A stretch of DNA of 64,000 nucleotides from Symbiodinium natans (taxonomy: Eukaryota > Sar > Dinophyceae > Suessiales > Symbiodiniaceae). Positions within the stretch are counted from its first letter, which is position 1; every line of letters begins with the position of its first letter. The notes under the pieces were generated by a model. It was not told where the DNA came from. It saw only the letters and a program-made list of their open reading frames with translations, and did no database searches. A program made the position numbers and the translations under genes. The stretch spans positions 790,262-854,261 of the forward strand of contig CAJNDS010000902.1 in the NCBI GenBank assembly GCA_905221605.1, written 5' to 3'. Shown here in pieces: positions 11,761 through 23,724 of this stretch.

Positions 11761-12145
11761 GATTTCCTGAGCAATCACGTCGGCTTCATCGCCGCCGAAG
11801 CGGCCAACCCCCTGTTAGTGCAGGCTTCGATTTCTGCAGGGTTTTTCAATTGAGGGCTTAGGCTTTAGGGGTTAGGGTTTAGGGTTTAGGGGTTTAGGAT
11901 TTAGGGCTTAGGCTGTAGGGTTGCATGTTTAGGCAAGATGTGCTCAATGGGAGTTTCGAGCTTATGAGGCGTGGTTTGGTTTAGGGTTTAGGGCTTAAGG
12001 GTTCAGGGTTTAGGGTTTAGGGTTTAGGGTTTAGGGTTTAGGGTTTAGGGTTTAGGGTCTCAGGTTTAAAGGTATCTTGAGAGGCGCACCCGAAACCCTT
12101 AACCTTCAGACAAAGGCTTTCACCAGAAAACCTCCGCCCCTCAGG

Positions 12146-12222
<77 letters not shown>

Positions 12223-15200
12223 GTACTAGTTGCTTAAGAACCCCAAAGGGGCCTCTATTTCAGATCAACCGCTGCAGAGGGAGAGAGAGAGAGAGAGAGA
12301 GTGAGTAAGAGAGAGGGATAGAGGGAGCGCGAGACGGGAGAGAGAGAGAGAGGGGGAGAGAGAGGGAGAGGGAGAGAAAGAGAAACAGGAGCAGAATGAG
12401 AAAGATATCGAAGGAGAGAGCGAGAGAGAGAGGGAGGAAAAATCAAGAAAGAGGTAAATCCCACATACAGATGCATAATGCCTATCTGTGCATACATGAG
12501 AGTATGTACACATTGCTGCACACACATTGTACATTGTTTAAGGTTTTTAGGACGTGCCAAACGGAAGCGCGCTTTGTGAGCGCGCATTAGTCTGCAGACC
12601 TCGCCAAGACCGCCCACTGACAACTCTCATGGAATTCTTGCCTTCCTTCTGTTTAGTATGAAACTCTTCACTTAGGCCTCCTTGGAGTTGTGCCACAGGG
12701 GTCGCTTGGAGCACTTGGGACACGTGGGCCGTCACTTGGGTCACTTGGGGTCAGACTTGGAGGTCTTGGCAAATTTGGGGGGGGGGGGGGGGGGGGGGGA
12801 CTGGGAACACTTGGTTTGTTTGGATCACTTGCCTTGCAACTTGGGACACGTGGCACATTTTCGTGTGCGCTGGGAACACTAGGGTTGCTTGTGTCACTGA
12901 GGACACTTCATTCACTCGGACACGTGGGTCACCTGGGACTTGGGTCGCTTGGGACATGGAACACCGGCGTCACTTGGAACACTGGGGTCACCCAAAAAGT
13001 TCGGATGCTTGGGTCGTTCGGAGCACTTAGGGCGCTTGGGAGACTTCGAGCACTCTTGGGACCTTGGAGCTCCTGGGGGGGGCAGTTTCACTCTGGACTC
13101 TCCTTCACTTGGGACACTGGGGTTACCCGGATCACATGGGTGACTTCCAGGCATGTGCCGCAAGGGCCACTTAAACTAACCTTGGTTCAGTCACTCATGT
13201 CACTTTATGACACCCAAGAGACTTGGGACACTTGTCACTTGGGCCGTTCGGAGCACTTGCGGCTCCTGGAACACGTGGCTCACCTGGAACCCTTGGGAGC
13301 ACTTGAAGTACTGGGGCTGGGGACACTTCATTCGCTCGGCCATTGGGCCCACTTCGGGCGCCTGGACCACTTGTGACTCTTCCAGGGATGTGCCACAGGG
13401 GCCGTCACTTGGGACGTTTTGCGTCGCTTGGCGCGCGTGGGTCGCTTAGGTCAGTTTGAGCACTTCGGGCACTTGGGTCGGGGAACGTGGCTCACTGGCG
13501 AGCTCTGAAACAACGGGCCAGCAGCAGGCCGACCTCCCAGGACCGTATCCAAGGGCCTCCCATCAATCCTTATAGGTCTTTGCAGCCCTGGACATCTACA
13601 TAGGACACCCTGCAACCCGAAACCCTAAACCCTTAATCCTAAACCTTTCATGGCCTACGAAGCAGCCGCGCGACCGAAGGCCTTTGAAGCCTTCCAAGCC
13701 GGATGGGCTGCTCGAGCGTTGAGAGGTTAGGGTTCAAATTTTGGCGGCTTTTGGGTTTCTGACTGCAGGTTCAGGATTTCGGGCATGTAGGGTAACCCTA
13801 AACCCTAAACCCTAAACCCTAAACCCTAAACCCTAAACCCTTGGGGTTTGGGGCCTACGGCTTGCAGGGTGTGGGCGTTGGACGTCTAGAGGGTTTAGGC
13901 CTCCAAAGGACGGCTTGGAGGCTTGGAGGTGGGTTTAGGGGTTTGGGGTTTAGGGTTTAGGGTTTAGGGTTTAGGGTTTAGGGTTTAGGGTTTAGGGTTT
14001 AGGGTTTAGGGTTTAGGGTTTAGAGGGTGTAGGGTAGGCTTGTAGGGTTTGGGGTTTCCCGAAGAAAGAGATCCTAGTTGAAAACCGGCGGTTTCGGGTT
14101 TTGGGTTTGGGGGTTTGGTTGCGAGAGGTAGTTGGGGGTCAACACGAGGTGTCAAGGCAAGTTCACTGGCACCCATGACGCTACAACTCGGAACTTGACG
14201 CAGTGGGCTTGGGCCCAGAAGCAACCCTGAACCCGAAACCCTAACTTCAGGTTTCGGGTTCGGCGAAAGAAAGGCCTAAACCCTCTAAACCCCCAAATCC
14301 CAAGTTCCAAACACCCAAACCCCCAAAACCCCGAACCCCTCAACCCCCCCAAAACCGCAACCCACCCGAAACCCCCCCAACCCCTAAAACCCCAAACCCT
14401 GAAAACCCCGTGAGCACTAAAGCATAAACCACAAAACGCCGGGACTCCTAGCCCTAAACCCTAAACCCTGAACCCTGAACCGTAAACCCCCAACACTCCC
14501 AAAACCCCCCGAACCCCTATGAGCCATACCTGAAGTATGAGGAAAGCTTTCGCACTGACGATGTTGCTCGGAGCCAAGGCGCCCACTGCAGCTTTGCACG
14601 TACTTGACATCCCTAAACCCTAAACCCTAAACCCTAAACCCTAAACCCTAAACCCTAAACCCGAAACCCTAAACCCTAAACTCTAGGTAGCAAGTCCCAT
14701 GAACCATTCAGCTTGGGGCTCCCGCCCTTGGCTTAGGTTAAGGGTTTAGGGTTTAGGGTTTAGGGTTTAGGGTTTAGGGGTTAGGGGTTAGGGGTTAGGG
14801 GTTAGGGGTTAGGGTTTTTCGGGTTTAGTACTTTGAGGGTTTAGGGCTGTAGGGTTTTAGGGTTCGGTGGGGTGTTGGGCTTTGGGGTTTGAGGCTTTAG
14901 GGTTTGGGGGTTCGCCAACGGCTTTGGGGATGTAGGGTTCGCTTTAGGGTTTAGGGTTTGGGGTTTGAGGGGGGTTTGAGGGGGGGTTGGGGGGGCTTGG
15001 AATGGGGGCTTGGGGAAACGGATTGGCAGCTTGGGCTTGGGGGGGCTTGATGGGGCTCAGTGGTTTGGTGGTTCGTTTCGCGTTTGGGTTGGGGGGGGGG
15101 GGGGGGGGGGGGGGGGGAGTTTGGGGTTTGGGCGTTTGAGGGTTTTAGGGTTTAGGGTCTGTGGGTTTGCAACTGGGTTAAGGGGTTGGGGGGCTTTAGG

Positions 15201-18200
15201 GCTTTGCGTTTTAGGGTTTTGGGGTTTAGGGGTTTGAGGGTTGAGGGTTTCAGCATTTTGGGGCTCAAGGTTTTAGAGTTTGGTCCCGCCACAAGATATC
15301 CATTGTATCCCGCTCAGTCACAGGGGCCCCCCCCAAAAATGAGCAAACCAAAAAAGAAAACAACAGGCACCCTAGTCTAGTGATCCCCATATCTGCATGT
15401 TGAGGTGCTTGGCTTGGAGGTATCTCCGAGGTGAAGGCTTATTGTTTGTTTCTAAGCCTTCGTTGTGGAGGTACAAACCCTAAACCCTAAACCCTAAACC
15501 CTAAACCCTAAACCCTGAACCCTGAACCCTGAACCCTGAACCCTAAACCCTAAACCCTAAACCCTAAACCCGAAGCCTTCTCTAGAAAGTCGACTCTCGG
15601 AATCATGCAAACCAAAGTGCTGCTCCGAAACCCCAGCCGAAAACTAGCACGCTAAGGGTTAGGGGTTTAGGGTTTAGGGTTTAGGGTTTAGGATTTAGGG
15701 TTTAGGGTTTAGGGTTTAGGGTTTAGGGTTCAGGGTTCAGGGTTTAGTGTTTAGGGTTTAGGGTTGGTAAGGTTTAAGGGCTGAGGGGTTTGATGGTTTG
15801 GGGCCTTCCCAGACCCCCTAACTATATCCCCCTTGGGAATTGTTTTTTTGTTCATATAAAACCCAAGAGGATATTCAAAAGTAATATGTTTATTAAGGTT
15901 TTAAATATGTTTATTAAGTTTTTAAGGGGAGTATAGCTAAGAACAAGCTAGAAACGTAGTACCAGCACTATTCAGTTCATTACAGCAAGCAGTACATGGC
16001 CAGTTGGAGATGTTAACTCGCATGATCCCCCACATAGAAGCGGTTTCTTGGTAACCCTAAACCCTAAACCCTAAACCCTAACCCTAAACCCTAAACCCTA
16101 AACCCTCATGAAGCTTAAAGAGCTCTTGCCACTCCGCACGCCGGTTTCCTCAGACCTCCGTGTTGCGTACATCTTCTCGAACCCCAACGCCGTGGGATCG
16201 AAGGAGCTGCTATATCCCCCCCGGGGGTTTAGGGTTGAGGGTTGAGGGTTTAGGGTTTAGGGTTTAGGGTTTAGGGTTTATATAAAACCCAAGAGGATAC
16301 TAGCATTTGTTATTAAGGTTCTAAAGGGGAGTATAGGCTGCCAGCCCAGAATGCACTACAAGCCCTTCCAGCCTTTCTTGGGGGCAGGGTAGGGGGGTTT
16401 GAAAAATCAACCTCAGGACACTTCAGAGATTTCCTGAAGCCCTAGACCCGAAACCCTAAACCCCAAACCCTAAACCTAAACCCAAACCCCACACCCTAAA
16501 CCCTAAACCCCAAACCCTCAACCCAAACCCCAAACCCCTGAGTGCTGGTTTCGAGTCTCGGGGGTAGTTCTGCTCAGTAACGAGGAAGGGGCCCAAGTGG
16601 TTTAAAACCCGTAAGTCGCATCATAGGGTTTAGTTAGGGCTTTAGGGTTTAGGGTTTAGGGTTCAGGGTTCAGGGTTTAGGGTTTAGTTTGGGGTTTAGG
16701 GTTTAGGGTTTAGGGGTTTAGCTTCTATAGGGGACTATGTAGGTAGATTCGGGTATTATAGGGTGGTTTAGGGTACCCGCATGGGCTGCAACACCTACTA
16801 CCCTTCTGATTGCAACCCTTTATGCACTACTTAGAACATTGCTTCCCAGATCTTCCAAAACCCCTTCATTGAGGAGTATACCCTAATTCAGAATAAGGAT
16901 CCTCAGCCCTACCCTAAACCCTAAACCCTAAACCCTAAACCCTAAACCCTAAACCCTAAGATATTCCTTAGTCAAGGGGTTGTGGAAGATCTGGGTTGCA
17001 ACTGCCCAGACCCTAAACCCGGACTCTTCATTCGGCCGTTCTCTTCTGAAGTATGAGGGTTTAGGGTTTAGGGTATGAATACCCCTTTCACTTGTCGGCA
17101 GCCCCTTGGTCCCCGTCTGTTTATGGTTGACTGACTGAACTTCTGAGGCAGCCACTGGGAGCGTCGTGTGGGTCTCAACCCCCGCTGTGAGATTGGGCGG
17201 ACAAACCCTACACAAAATCGCGCCTGGGTAGGGTTGAAATTTAGGGCTTCGGGTTTAGGGCTTAGGGTTGAGTTCGCCTGCGCAGGATAACTTCGACTTT
17301 GCCCCGGGCGCAGAGGAGTATCACCAAGCACACGCACAGACGCCTGCCTAGACCCCAAACCCTGAGCCCAAGATCCGAAACCCTGCCCCAAGCCAAAGAG
17401 ATCTTGCTCACACCCTGCTCCCTTTCCGAGGGATCGTTGCAGATCCCAAAAACCCAAAACTCTACAGCAACCCCCCCCCCCCCCCCCCCTGCCCCCCCGC
17501 CCACAAAAAAAACATGGACCCTGGAATCTAAACCCTAAATCCTAAACCCTGAACAATAAAACTACAGAACGCTGGCCGAAACTCCTAAACCCGAAGCTCT
17601 CAAAGCCTCAACCCTGGGTTTCTCGAAGTTGGAGGCTGTTTCGGTTGGGTCCTGTTGTTGGGGGAGATCTGAGGCGCCCAGCCAGGTCGGGCAATAGGGT
17701 CTGGGAGTGTAGGGGTGCAGGGTTTGGGGTTCGATGAAACACCACGGACACGTGCAAAAGAGTACTCATTCTGGTTCTTGGGGGTTGTCCAGGGTCTTTT
17801 GCTTGCAGTGGGAGGGTTTAGGATGGACGCCCAGGTATCACCCAGTGTATCGAGATATTCTTTATGCCCGCACCTTGGCAAATGTGGCGACACCTGGGGG
17901 GTCGATGAAAAGCATGGCAATGTACAACCGATAGGCGTCTGCCTCAGAGGGAACGGGGATTTAGGGTTTAGGGTTTAGGGTTTAGGGTTTAGGGGGGGGG
18001 GGGGGGGAATTCACCTTCAGGGGTGCCTTGCGCGTCTCAGTGGGGGTACTTTGGGTTGCTGTACGGGGGTTTCGCACTCCAGGGTCCCAGTATAGAGATT
18101 CATGGGGCTTGCCCGCTAAATGCGACTGATTCCGAAGTATTCGTGTGGAACGCTATAAAAAGGTCCTTAAGCCCAAGCAAGACCCTAAACCCCATCCATC

Positions 18201-21200
18201 ACGTGGAGGTATAAGCAGGGTTTTGACCTCATCTAGTCCCAAGAACCTTCATGTGAACCCTTTACCCAGAGAACAAGAAGCCGATGTGAACCCTTTAAAC
18301 CCAGATGAACAAGAAGCCGCTTACTAACAGCACGCTCCTTAAACCCGAACACCGGCTTTTGAAATGGTTCAGGGGTTAGGGTATGCTTTCAGGTACAGTC
18401 CTCAACCAGAGATGCGTTGAAGTTCCGCCCAGGTAATTACTACGACATTTTCTTTTTCGACCTCCGCGGAAATCTGATCTACTCAGCTGCGTGGCTGCAC
18501 CAGTCGAGGTGGCGGTGGCTTGTGGGCGAAACCTCCGCATCAAACCTGACACGCCTGCCCAAACCCATCAAAGCCCAGCAAAAGGGTTTCGGGTTTAGGT
18601 TTAAGAGTTTTGGGTTTAGGGTTGAGGGTGTAGGGTTTTGGGTATCTGAGCCTCTGAGACCTGAATCCTTTCTTTCTCTTTCCCAGCGAAATTTGAAACC
18701 CTACACCCCAAACCCTCAACCCTAAACCCTAAACCCTCGGCCCCTGAATCTTGGACTCTGCCGTGTTTAGGGCTCGCCGGCCAGGAAGAGTGGTGCAGTG
18801 GTTGCAAAGGGGTTAGAGAAAGGTTCAGGGTTTAGGGCTAGGATTTAGGGTTGAGGGTTTAGGGTTTAGGGTTTAGGGTTCGTGCTCCGGCCTTTAAGCA
18901 CGAGATTTAAGGACTTTTCGGGTTCAGGCCTCGGGGTGCCTCGATGGAGGGGGATGTGCCGGCCTAGGCCCTGAGTTTAGGGTTTAGGGTTTAGGGTTTA
19001 GGGTTTGGGGTTTAGGGTTTAGGGTTTAGGGTTTAGAAGTGCCAAGGCGCGCGCCCCCTGCATTGAAGGAACCCGCCCCTAACCGCTCCGAAATTGCCTT
19101 TGACGACCTTTTTGTGTCGCAGGGCTTCCTCGCTTTCAGCCCTACACCCTAAACCCTAACCCTAAACCCTTATAAGTTGCACGGGTGCAGACTTCAGGGT
19201 CCCTGTTTTCTGCCGGCTCACTGCTCGGGATGGAAAGCCACTGGCCACAGATACCATGGCCCCTGGTTCCTCGTAGGGAATGAGGGAATTCGGGCCCTAT
19301 TAAAATATATATACCCATACCCTTTAAGGGATGACATAGGGGACCTCGTTCCCTCATTCCCTACTTAGACCAGCCAGTTGTTGATCGCAACGGCCTGACG
19401 GGCCTGCTGCCCTCCGAATGAGCCTTCAACCAACCAGAGAGGGCTTCCGGCTCTGTTGGGTGTAGCGTTTAGGGTTTAGGGTTTTGGGTTTAGGGTTTAG
19501 GGTTTAGGGTTTAGGGTTCCCCGGGCTCACTGGGCTACAGGAGCAAACGCGCAAAAACAAATCCGCGCACCCCGTTCTGAAGGTGAAGCCCTGCCAAAAC
19601 CCTGCGTTAGGGCTTAGGGTTTAGGGTTTATAGGGTTTATGGGGTTTATAGGGTTTATAGGTTTATAGGGTTTATAGGGTTTATAGGGTTTAACAGGTTG
19701 AGAGTTCTTATGGGGTTTAGAGGGTTTATAGGGCTTATTGGGTTTATAGGGTTTATGGGGTTTATAGTGGAAACTGCCCAGGTTTACAAGGAACTGGACT
19801 ATGCCACGAACTTCGCCGCTAATGGCACGGGTGTGTGGAAGGACTCGGGCCTTGGCGAGGCACCGTTGCCTGTGAGGGCAGGGTTGCCGGGGGGGGGGGG
19901 GGGGGTGGGGTTTAGGGTTTGGGGTTTGGGGTTTGGGGTTTAGGGTTTAGGGTTTGGGGTTTGGGGTTTGGGGTTTAGGGTTTAGGGTTTAGGGTTTGGG
20001 TTAGGGTTAAGGGTACAGGGGTGGAGGGCGCGGGCTTACTGAGAGCCTGCAATGTTTTTGGCACATATGGTTTCGGGCCGAGTGACCACGACTGGCTTCC
20101 CTCTCCAGACGGCTTCGAGCGATGTAAGATGCCCTGAGTTCTTCACCGTACCCTACTTGGTTGTCCAGGGCAGTTAGAACTGGGGATGAAGTAGCTTGTC
20201 TTGAAACGTAAAACTGGTCATAAGCTTCTTAATGCACACTTCCTTTGTGGTACTTTACTGTAACTTTAGATCCTTACCTTTTTTGGGTTTATTGGGTTTC
20301 TTATTAAGGCAGCTAAAAGTTTAATTTATAGCTACCCTCCTGAGTGCAGCCAAGCTTCCGAACCCCACACGTATTGGATAGAAGGATGGTGCCTGTCAGT
20401 CACAAAGTGCTGGCTGGTTCTGCGGAGGGAATTGAGGGAGTGAGGTACCCTACACCATCATTGCAGGGTATATATGGGGGGGTTTAGGGTTTAGGGTTTA
20501 GGGTTTAGGGTTTAGGGTTTAGGGTTTAGGGTTTAGGGTTTAGGGTTTATTCCCTCATTCCATACCAAGAACCAGGGGGAGTAGGGCTGGTGGAGGTGAT
20601 CATGGTCAGGATGCTCGTCTCGACAGAATCCATCTTCGATAGGGATTGGAATGAATGTAAGCGGTCACTAAATGTAGAGTTCCCTTTTGTGTCAACATCT
20701 GTTTAACAGGCTTAGGTCTTAAGGTTGGGATTCTTGGCGCTCACATCGTCTGGTTTCTAGTGGTTGCATTCTTGGAAATGCACGGCAACCTCTACTTTGC
20801 AGTACTGTCCAAAGGGTCACCTTCTAGAAAACTGAGCAGGCTGCAAGCACCGACAGCTGCAAGACCATGTATACCCTAAGCCTGAGCCCTAGACCTCCCT
20901 TTGAGACCCTACAAGCCTAAATCCTGGATTCTACCATCCGCAGGCATTTGAAGCTGCGATGCTGCACCCAAACCAGATCAACATCATTGACTGGAAGCCA
21001 TATGGGACTGGTCCCCGGCAGGGTAGTAGGGTAACCCGAAGCCCTAAACCTTAAACCCAATACAGGGTGGTTTCGGGTTTTAGGCTTCAGGAAGAACCCT
21101 AAACCCAAAACAGGGCAGGTTTAGGGTTTTAGGGTGCAGGGCCTACCCAAGACAGACTCCATCTACTTTAGCAGCTTCAGGGGCTTTCCTACTAATTGCA

Positions 21201-22663
21201 GGCTGGACGACGGTACTAAACCTTATGGTTCTTATGAAGAGAGCTTCGGGGCTTTGATCAGGCGGTAATTGCTGCACTCGTTCAAGGAGGTTGCTTTCCC
21301 CCAAAATCGCATAGCCCATAGCCCCTAAACAACCCTAACCCAAAACCCCACACCAAGACTGGGTTCAGCGTGCAGGGATGACACCCTAGCCCCAAAACTC
21401 TACCCCCAAATTCGGAGCCCTAAACTCTAAACCCTAAACGCTAATCCCTAAGCCCTCAATAAAACTCGAAAACGTCAACCCGTAAACCGAGGCCAAGCTA
21501 TGGCGCTCTGGCCAGCTTCCTGTCCACGGGCATCAAGAAGAACGGTGCGCTCATCGGGATCTTCTGCTACTCGGGCGACAAGCTTTTAGTCTCGCTCTTA
21601 GTGTAAGCATATATGTTTCCTGACCTTGGCGAGCTACTATCCCTAAACCCTACTCCCTAAACCCTAAACTCTATTCTTAAACCCCATATATACATGGCGT
21701 ATGTGAATGTATGCAGCGCCCTTTCGGGGAGAATTGTGGAGAGGCAACGTGGCAGGTGTGAAAGGCAAGGGCAGCTCTGCCCTGGACCAGCAGCTTTAGA
21801 GCCTTTCCCAAGGGTTTAGGGTTTGGGGTTTAGGGTTAGGGTTTGGGGTTTGGGGTTTAGGGTTTAGGGGGTTCGGGATTAGGGTTTAGGGTTTGGGGTT
21901 TGGGGTTTAGGGTTCTTGCAGCACTGTTGCCACATCGTTTACGTGTGGAAGAGTTTGTACAGTTGTGTTGTGGCAGAGCAGTGAACCCTCGAGACTGCCA
22001 AAACCTGCAACCCTAAGCGTTGGGAAGCTAATTCCCTATCCCCTCGCCATCGAGCATTTGCAAACACACACACACACACACAAAGTAGCCTCAAAGACCT
22101 AATCTCTAGGTCCTTAGTTCCCTAGGCTTCTAAAGGGATAGATTGTATAGCTCAATGCGCCCTCTCCGAAAAAGTCAATTTTGACAGGACCTTAAGCCCT
22201 AAACCCTAAACCTCGGTTTTTGGGCGACATCCCCTGAAGCAACGACCCTAAACCCTGATCTCTCAAACCTGGCCACTGCTTCCTGAACCCAGAACTCCTA
22301 GAGACTGTGGTAGAATGGATCCCCATGTCAGTCGCTTTGTGCCCGATGCCTTATTATGCCCTAAACCCGAAACCCCAAGCCCCAAGCCCTAAAACCTGAA
22401 CCCCTAAGCCCAACCCCCTAAGCCCTGAATCCTGCAGCACCTCCATACCCCCTAAAAAACACCAAAGCAACGGCGAGTCCCTAAACCGTAAACCCGAAAC
22501 CCAAAGCCCTAAACCCTAAGCCCTAAGCCCTAAGCCCTAAACCCTAAACCCTAAACCCTAAACCCTAAACCCAAAGCCCCCAGGCACACAGATGCCGCCC
22601 GAATCCCAGCCCATCACTGCCGGGGAGATGGAGCCACAGCTCAAAGCGGCCGCCATGGCGCAA
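11761..22663 (+). CDS. Gene A: multi-exon dCache (MCP-like) sensor ectodomain
   Basis: Exons read on the plus strand: 11761-11823, about 13680-13706, 14542-14572, 16154-16203, 17286-17333, 18393-18485, 19782-19859, 20944-21005, 21492-21565, 22584-22663. The joined frame carries, in order, EAANPLLV, NPNAVGSKD, an EEYHQAH helix, NYYDIFFFD, GNLIYSVYKELDYATNF, WKDSGLGEAF, INIIDWKPYGPSYGALASF and LIGIFCTQMPPES. These are the hallmarks of the extracellular dCache ligand-binding region of bacterial methyl-accepting chemotaxis proteins (NP..GSKD, YH..H, YYDIF..D, IYSV.KE.D..T, Y.PS.G..A.F, GV...Q.P), known to bind small extracellular ligands. Introns have GC or GA donors (GA at 16204 and 21006; GC at 13707, 14573, 17334, 18486, 19860, 21566) and AG acceptors. 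The join from 11823 to the second exon is uncertain, as are the 5' end and the membrane anchor. The domain is intact, with no stop after joining. The ligand and the signalling output are not visible. Confidence 0.72.
12146..12223. repeat. (TAC)n microsatellite
   Basis: About 25 CTA/TAC triplets in a gene-free stretch. Confidence 0.97.
12278..12440. repeat. (GA)n-rich microsatellite
   Basis: Imperfect GA/GAGG purine tract of about 160 nt; possible triplex-forming sequence. Confidence 0.93.
12690..13490. repeat. Degenerate CACTTGGGNC minisatellite
   Basis: About 800 nt of roughly 9-10 nt units around CACTTGGGAC, with larger units marked by TGTGCCACAGGGG at about 12,690, 13,155 and 13,390. The long open frames follow from the repeat. 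Confidence 0.85.
14156..14218 (+). CDS. Exon-like island within a gene A intron
   Basis: Reads GKFTGTHDATTRNLTQWAWA. It lies inside the inferred intron 13707-14541. Skipping it gives a protein that aligns with gene B, so it is either non-coding or an alternative exon. Confidence 0.2.
15092..15118. repeat. Long G run
   Basis: About 26 consecutive G within a G-rich stretch (14,820-15,250) of degenerate telomere-type sequence. Confidence 0.95.
15822..15936. mobile_element. Inverted-repeat element, family 4, intact copy
   Basis: The ends CTATATCCCCCTT and AAGGGGAGTATAG are imperfect inverted repeats, and both flanks carry CTAA (15818-15821 and 15937-15940), a 4-nt target duplication. The interior is AT-rich. 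Length 115 nt; no coding capacity. Confidence 0.75.
16210..16336. mobile_element. Family 4 element interrupted by a telomere array
   Basis: It has the same ends as the 15822 copy, flanked by GCTG on both sides. Between CTATATCCCCC and ATATAAAACCCAAGAGGATA the copy carries a TTTAGGG array (about 16225-16279) where the intact copy has a short AT-rich spacer. It sits 6 nt inside the gene A intron that starts at 16204. Confidence 0.72.
19262..19373. mobile_element. Inverted-repeat element, family 3
   Basis: CTGGTTCCTCGTAGGGAATG at the left is inverted at the right, ending CATTCCCTACTTAGACCAG. Length about 112 nt, AT-rich centre, no ORF. It lies in the gene A intron 18486-19781. Confidence 0.7.
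20414..20574. mobile_element. Family 3 element interrupted by a telomere array
   Basis: It begins CTGGTTCTGCGGAGGGAAT and ends CATACCAAGAACCAG, like the 19262 copy, but a ten-unit TTTAGGG array (20481-20550) lies inside. It lies in the gene A intron 19860-20943. Confidence 0.65.
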
Positions 22664-22677
22664 GTTTGTTCAGGTTT

Positions 22678-22797
22678 AGGGGTTTAGGGTTTAGGGTTTA
22701 GGGTTTAGGGTTTAGGGTTTAGGGTTTAGGGTTTAGGGTTTAGGGTTTAGGGTTTAGGGTTTAGGGTTTAGGGTTTAGGGTTTAGGGTTTAGGGTTA
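22678..22797 (+). repeat. Telomere-type array just after gene A exon
   Basis: About 17 TTTAGGG units beginning 15 nt downstream of the last confident gene A exon. A similar array follows at 23089-23203. Confidence 0.95.
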
Positions 22798-22810
22798 GGA
22801 GTTTAGGGTA

Positions 22811-22918
22811 GCCCAGTGGTAACCTTTTGCCTTTTGTTTGGTTCAAGGTTCCCTTGTAAACGTCAACAAGCAATCCTAAAATGGGTACACTTATCATCGT
22901 ATGGTTACTGGTCTAGCA
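22811..22918. mobile_element. Family 1-related element (subfamily b)
   Basis: GCCCAGTGGTAACCTTTTG, GGTTCCCTTGTAAA and ATCATCGTATGGTTACTGG match the copy at 44,851-44,945 and, more distantly, family 1. Confidence 0.55.
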
Positions 22919-23661
22919 AGAGTGACTTAAGTGCTTTAGGGCTTGGGGTGCAGGGTTTAGGGGTTCGCGTTCTGAGGACTTTGGGGGGTTCTGCGTCTTT
23001 TTTGTTTTTTAGGGCGGGGGCGGGCGAGGGAGCGAAGTCGACCACATTGCCGTGGCCCTTGAGCCACTTCAGTCTAAGAGCTATGGCAGGGTTTAGGGTT
23101 TAGGGTTTAGGGTTTAGGGTTTAGGGTTTAGGGTTTAGGGTTTAGGGTTTAGGGTTTAGGGTTTAGGGTTTAGGGTTTAGGGTTTAGGGTTTAGGGTTTA
23201 GGTTTAAATGGCTCTGCCAAACCTCTTTCAAGCCCCCCCCCCCCCCCCCCCCCCCGGGGGCGTTTTGCGCATCTGGGCTTTGGAGGCGGATCGGCGAGCA
23301 AATTGAGAGAATAGCAACCAGAAGCTCCCCTTGTTGGGTTTCGCGTTTAGGGTTTACGTTTTCGGGTTTACGGTTTAGGGTTGGCAGGGGGGGGGGGGGA
23401 TAGCACCCTGAACCCTGAAGGAAAACAGTGGGACGGGTGCGATTCGCAGTACGGGCCTAAATCTCAACAAAGGCAAACTCCCCTCGCCCGTACACCGATC
23501 TAAGCCGTGAACCTTTGAACCCTAAACCCTAAACTCCAAGCCCTAAACCCTAAACCCTAAACCGTTCAGGGTTTAGGGTTTGGGGTTCAGGGTTCAGGGT
23601 TCGAGTCTCCTTGTAGTCCGAGCTACAAAGGACCTATGCTATAATTGAGATGAGCCCACAG

Positions 23662-23724
23662 GTCAATCTTGCGCAGATGCAGGCAACCGATGCATACACC
23701 AACGCAGGACGCTGGCGCGCAAGG
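23662..23724 (+). CDS. Probable further exon of gene A
   Basis: Preceded by GAGCCCACAG and starting AG|G, this reads VNLAQMQATDAYTNAGRWR then AR and ends before a GC (GCTCGT). It would join in phase 0 to the 22584 exon. The residues are not diagnostic of a domain, and no gene B counterpart was found. Confidence 0.42.

Noticed and set aside
12255-12623. Ser/Leu-rich minus-strand ORF
   Set aside because: It is the translation of the (GA)n microsatellite.
16206-16340. Splicing gene A at GCTG| around the family 4 element as the real intron
   Set aside because: A GA donor at 16204 joined to the acceptor before 17286 gives GSKD and aligns exactly with gene B; the short excision gives no matching continuation.
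18393-18425. Frameshift in gene A between the YH helix and the YYDIF exon
   Set aside because: Reading the exon in phase 0 from 18393 with a GC donor at 17334 removes the apparent shift and keeps alignment with gene B.
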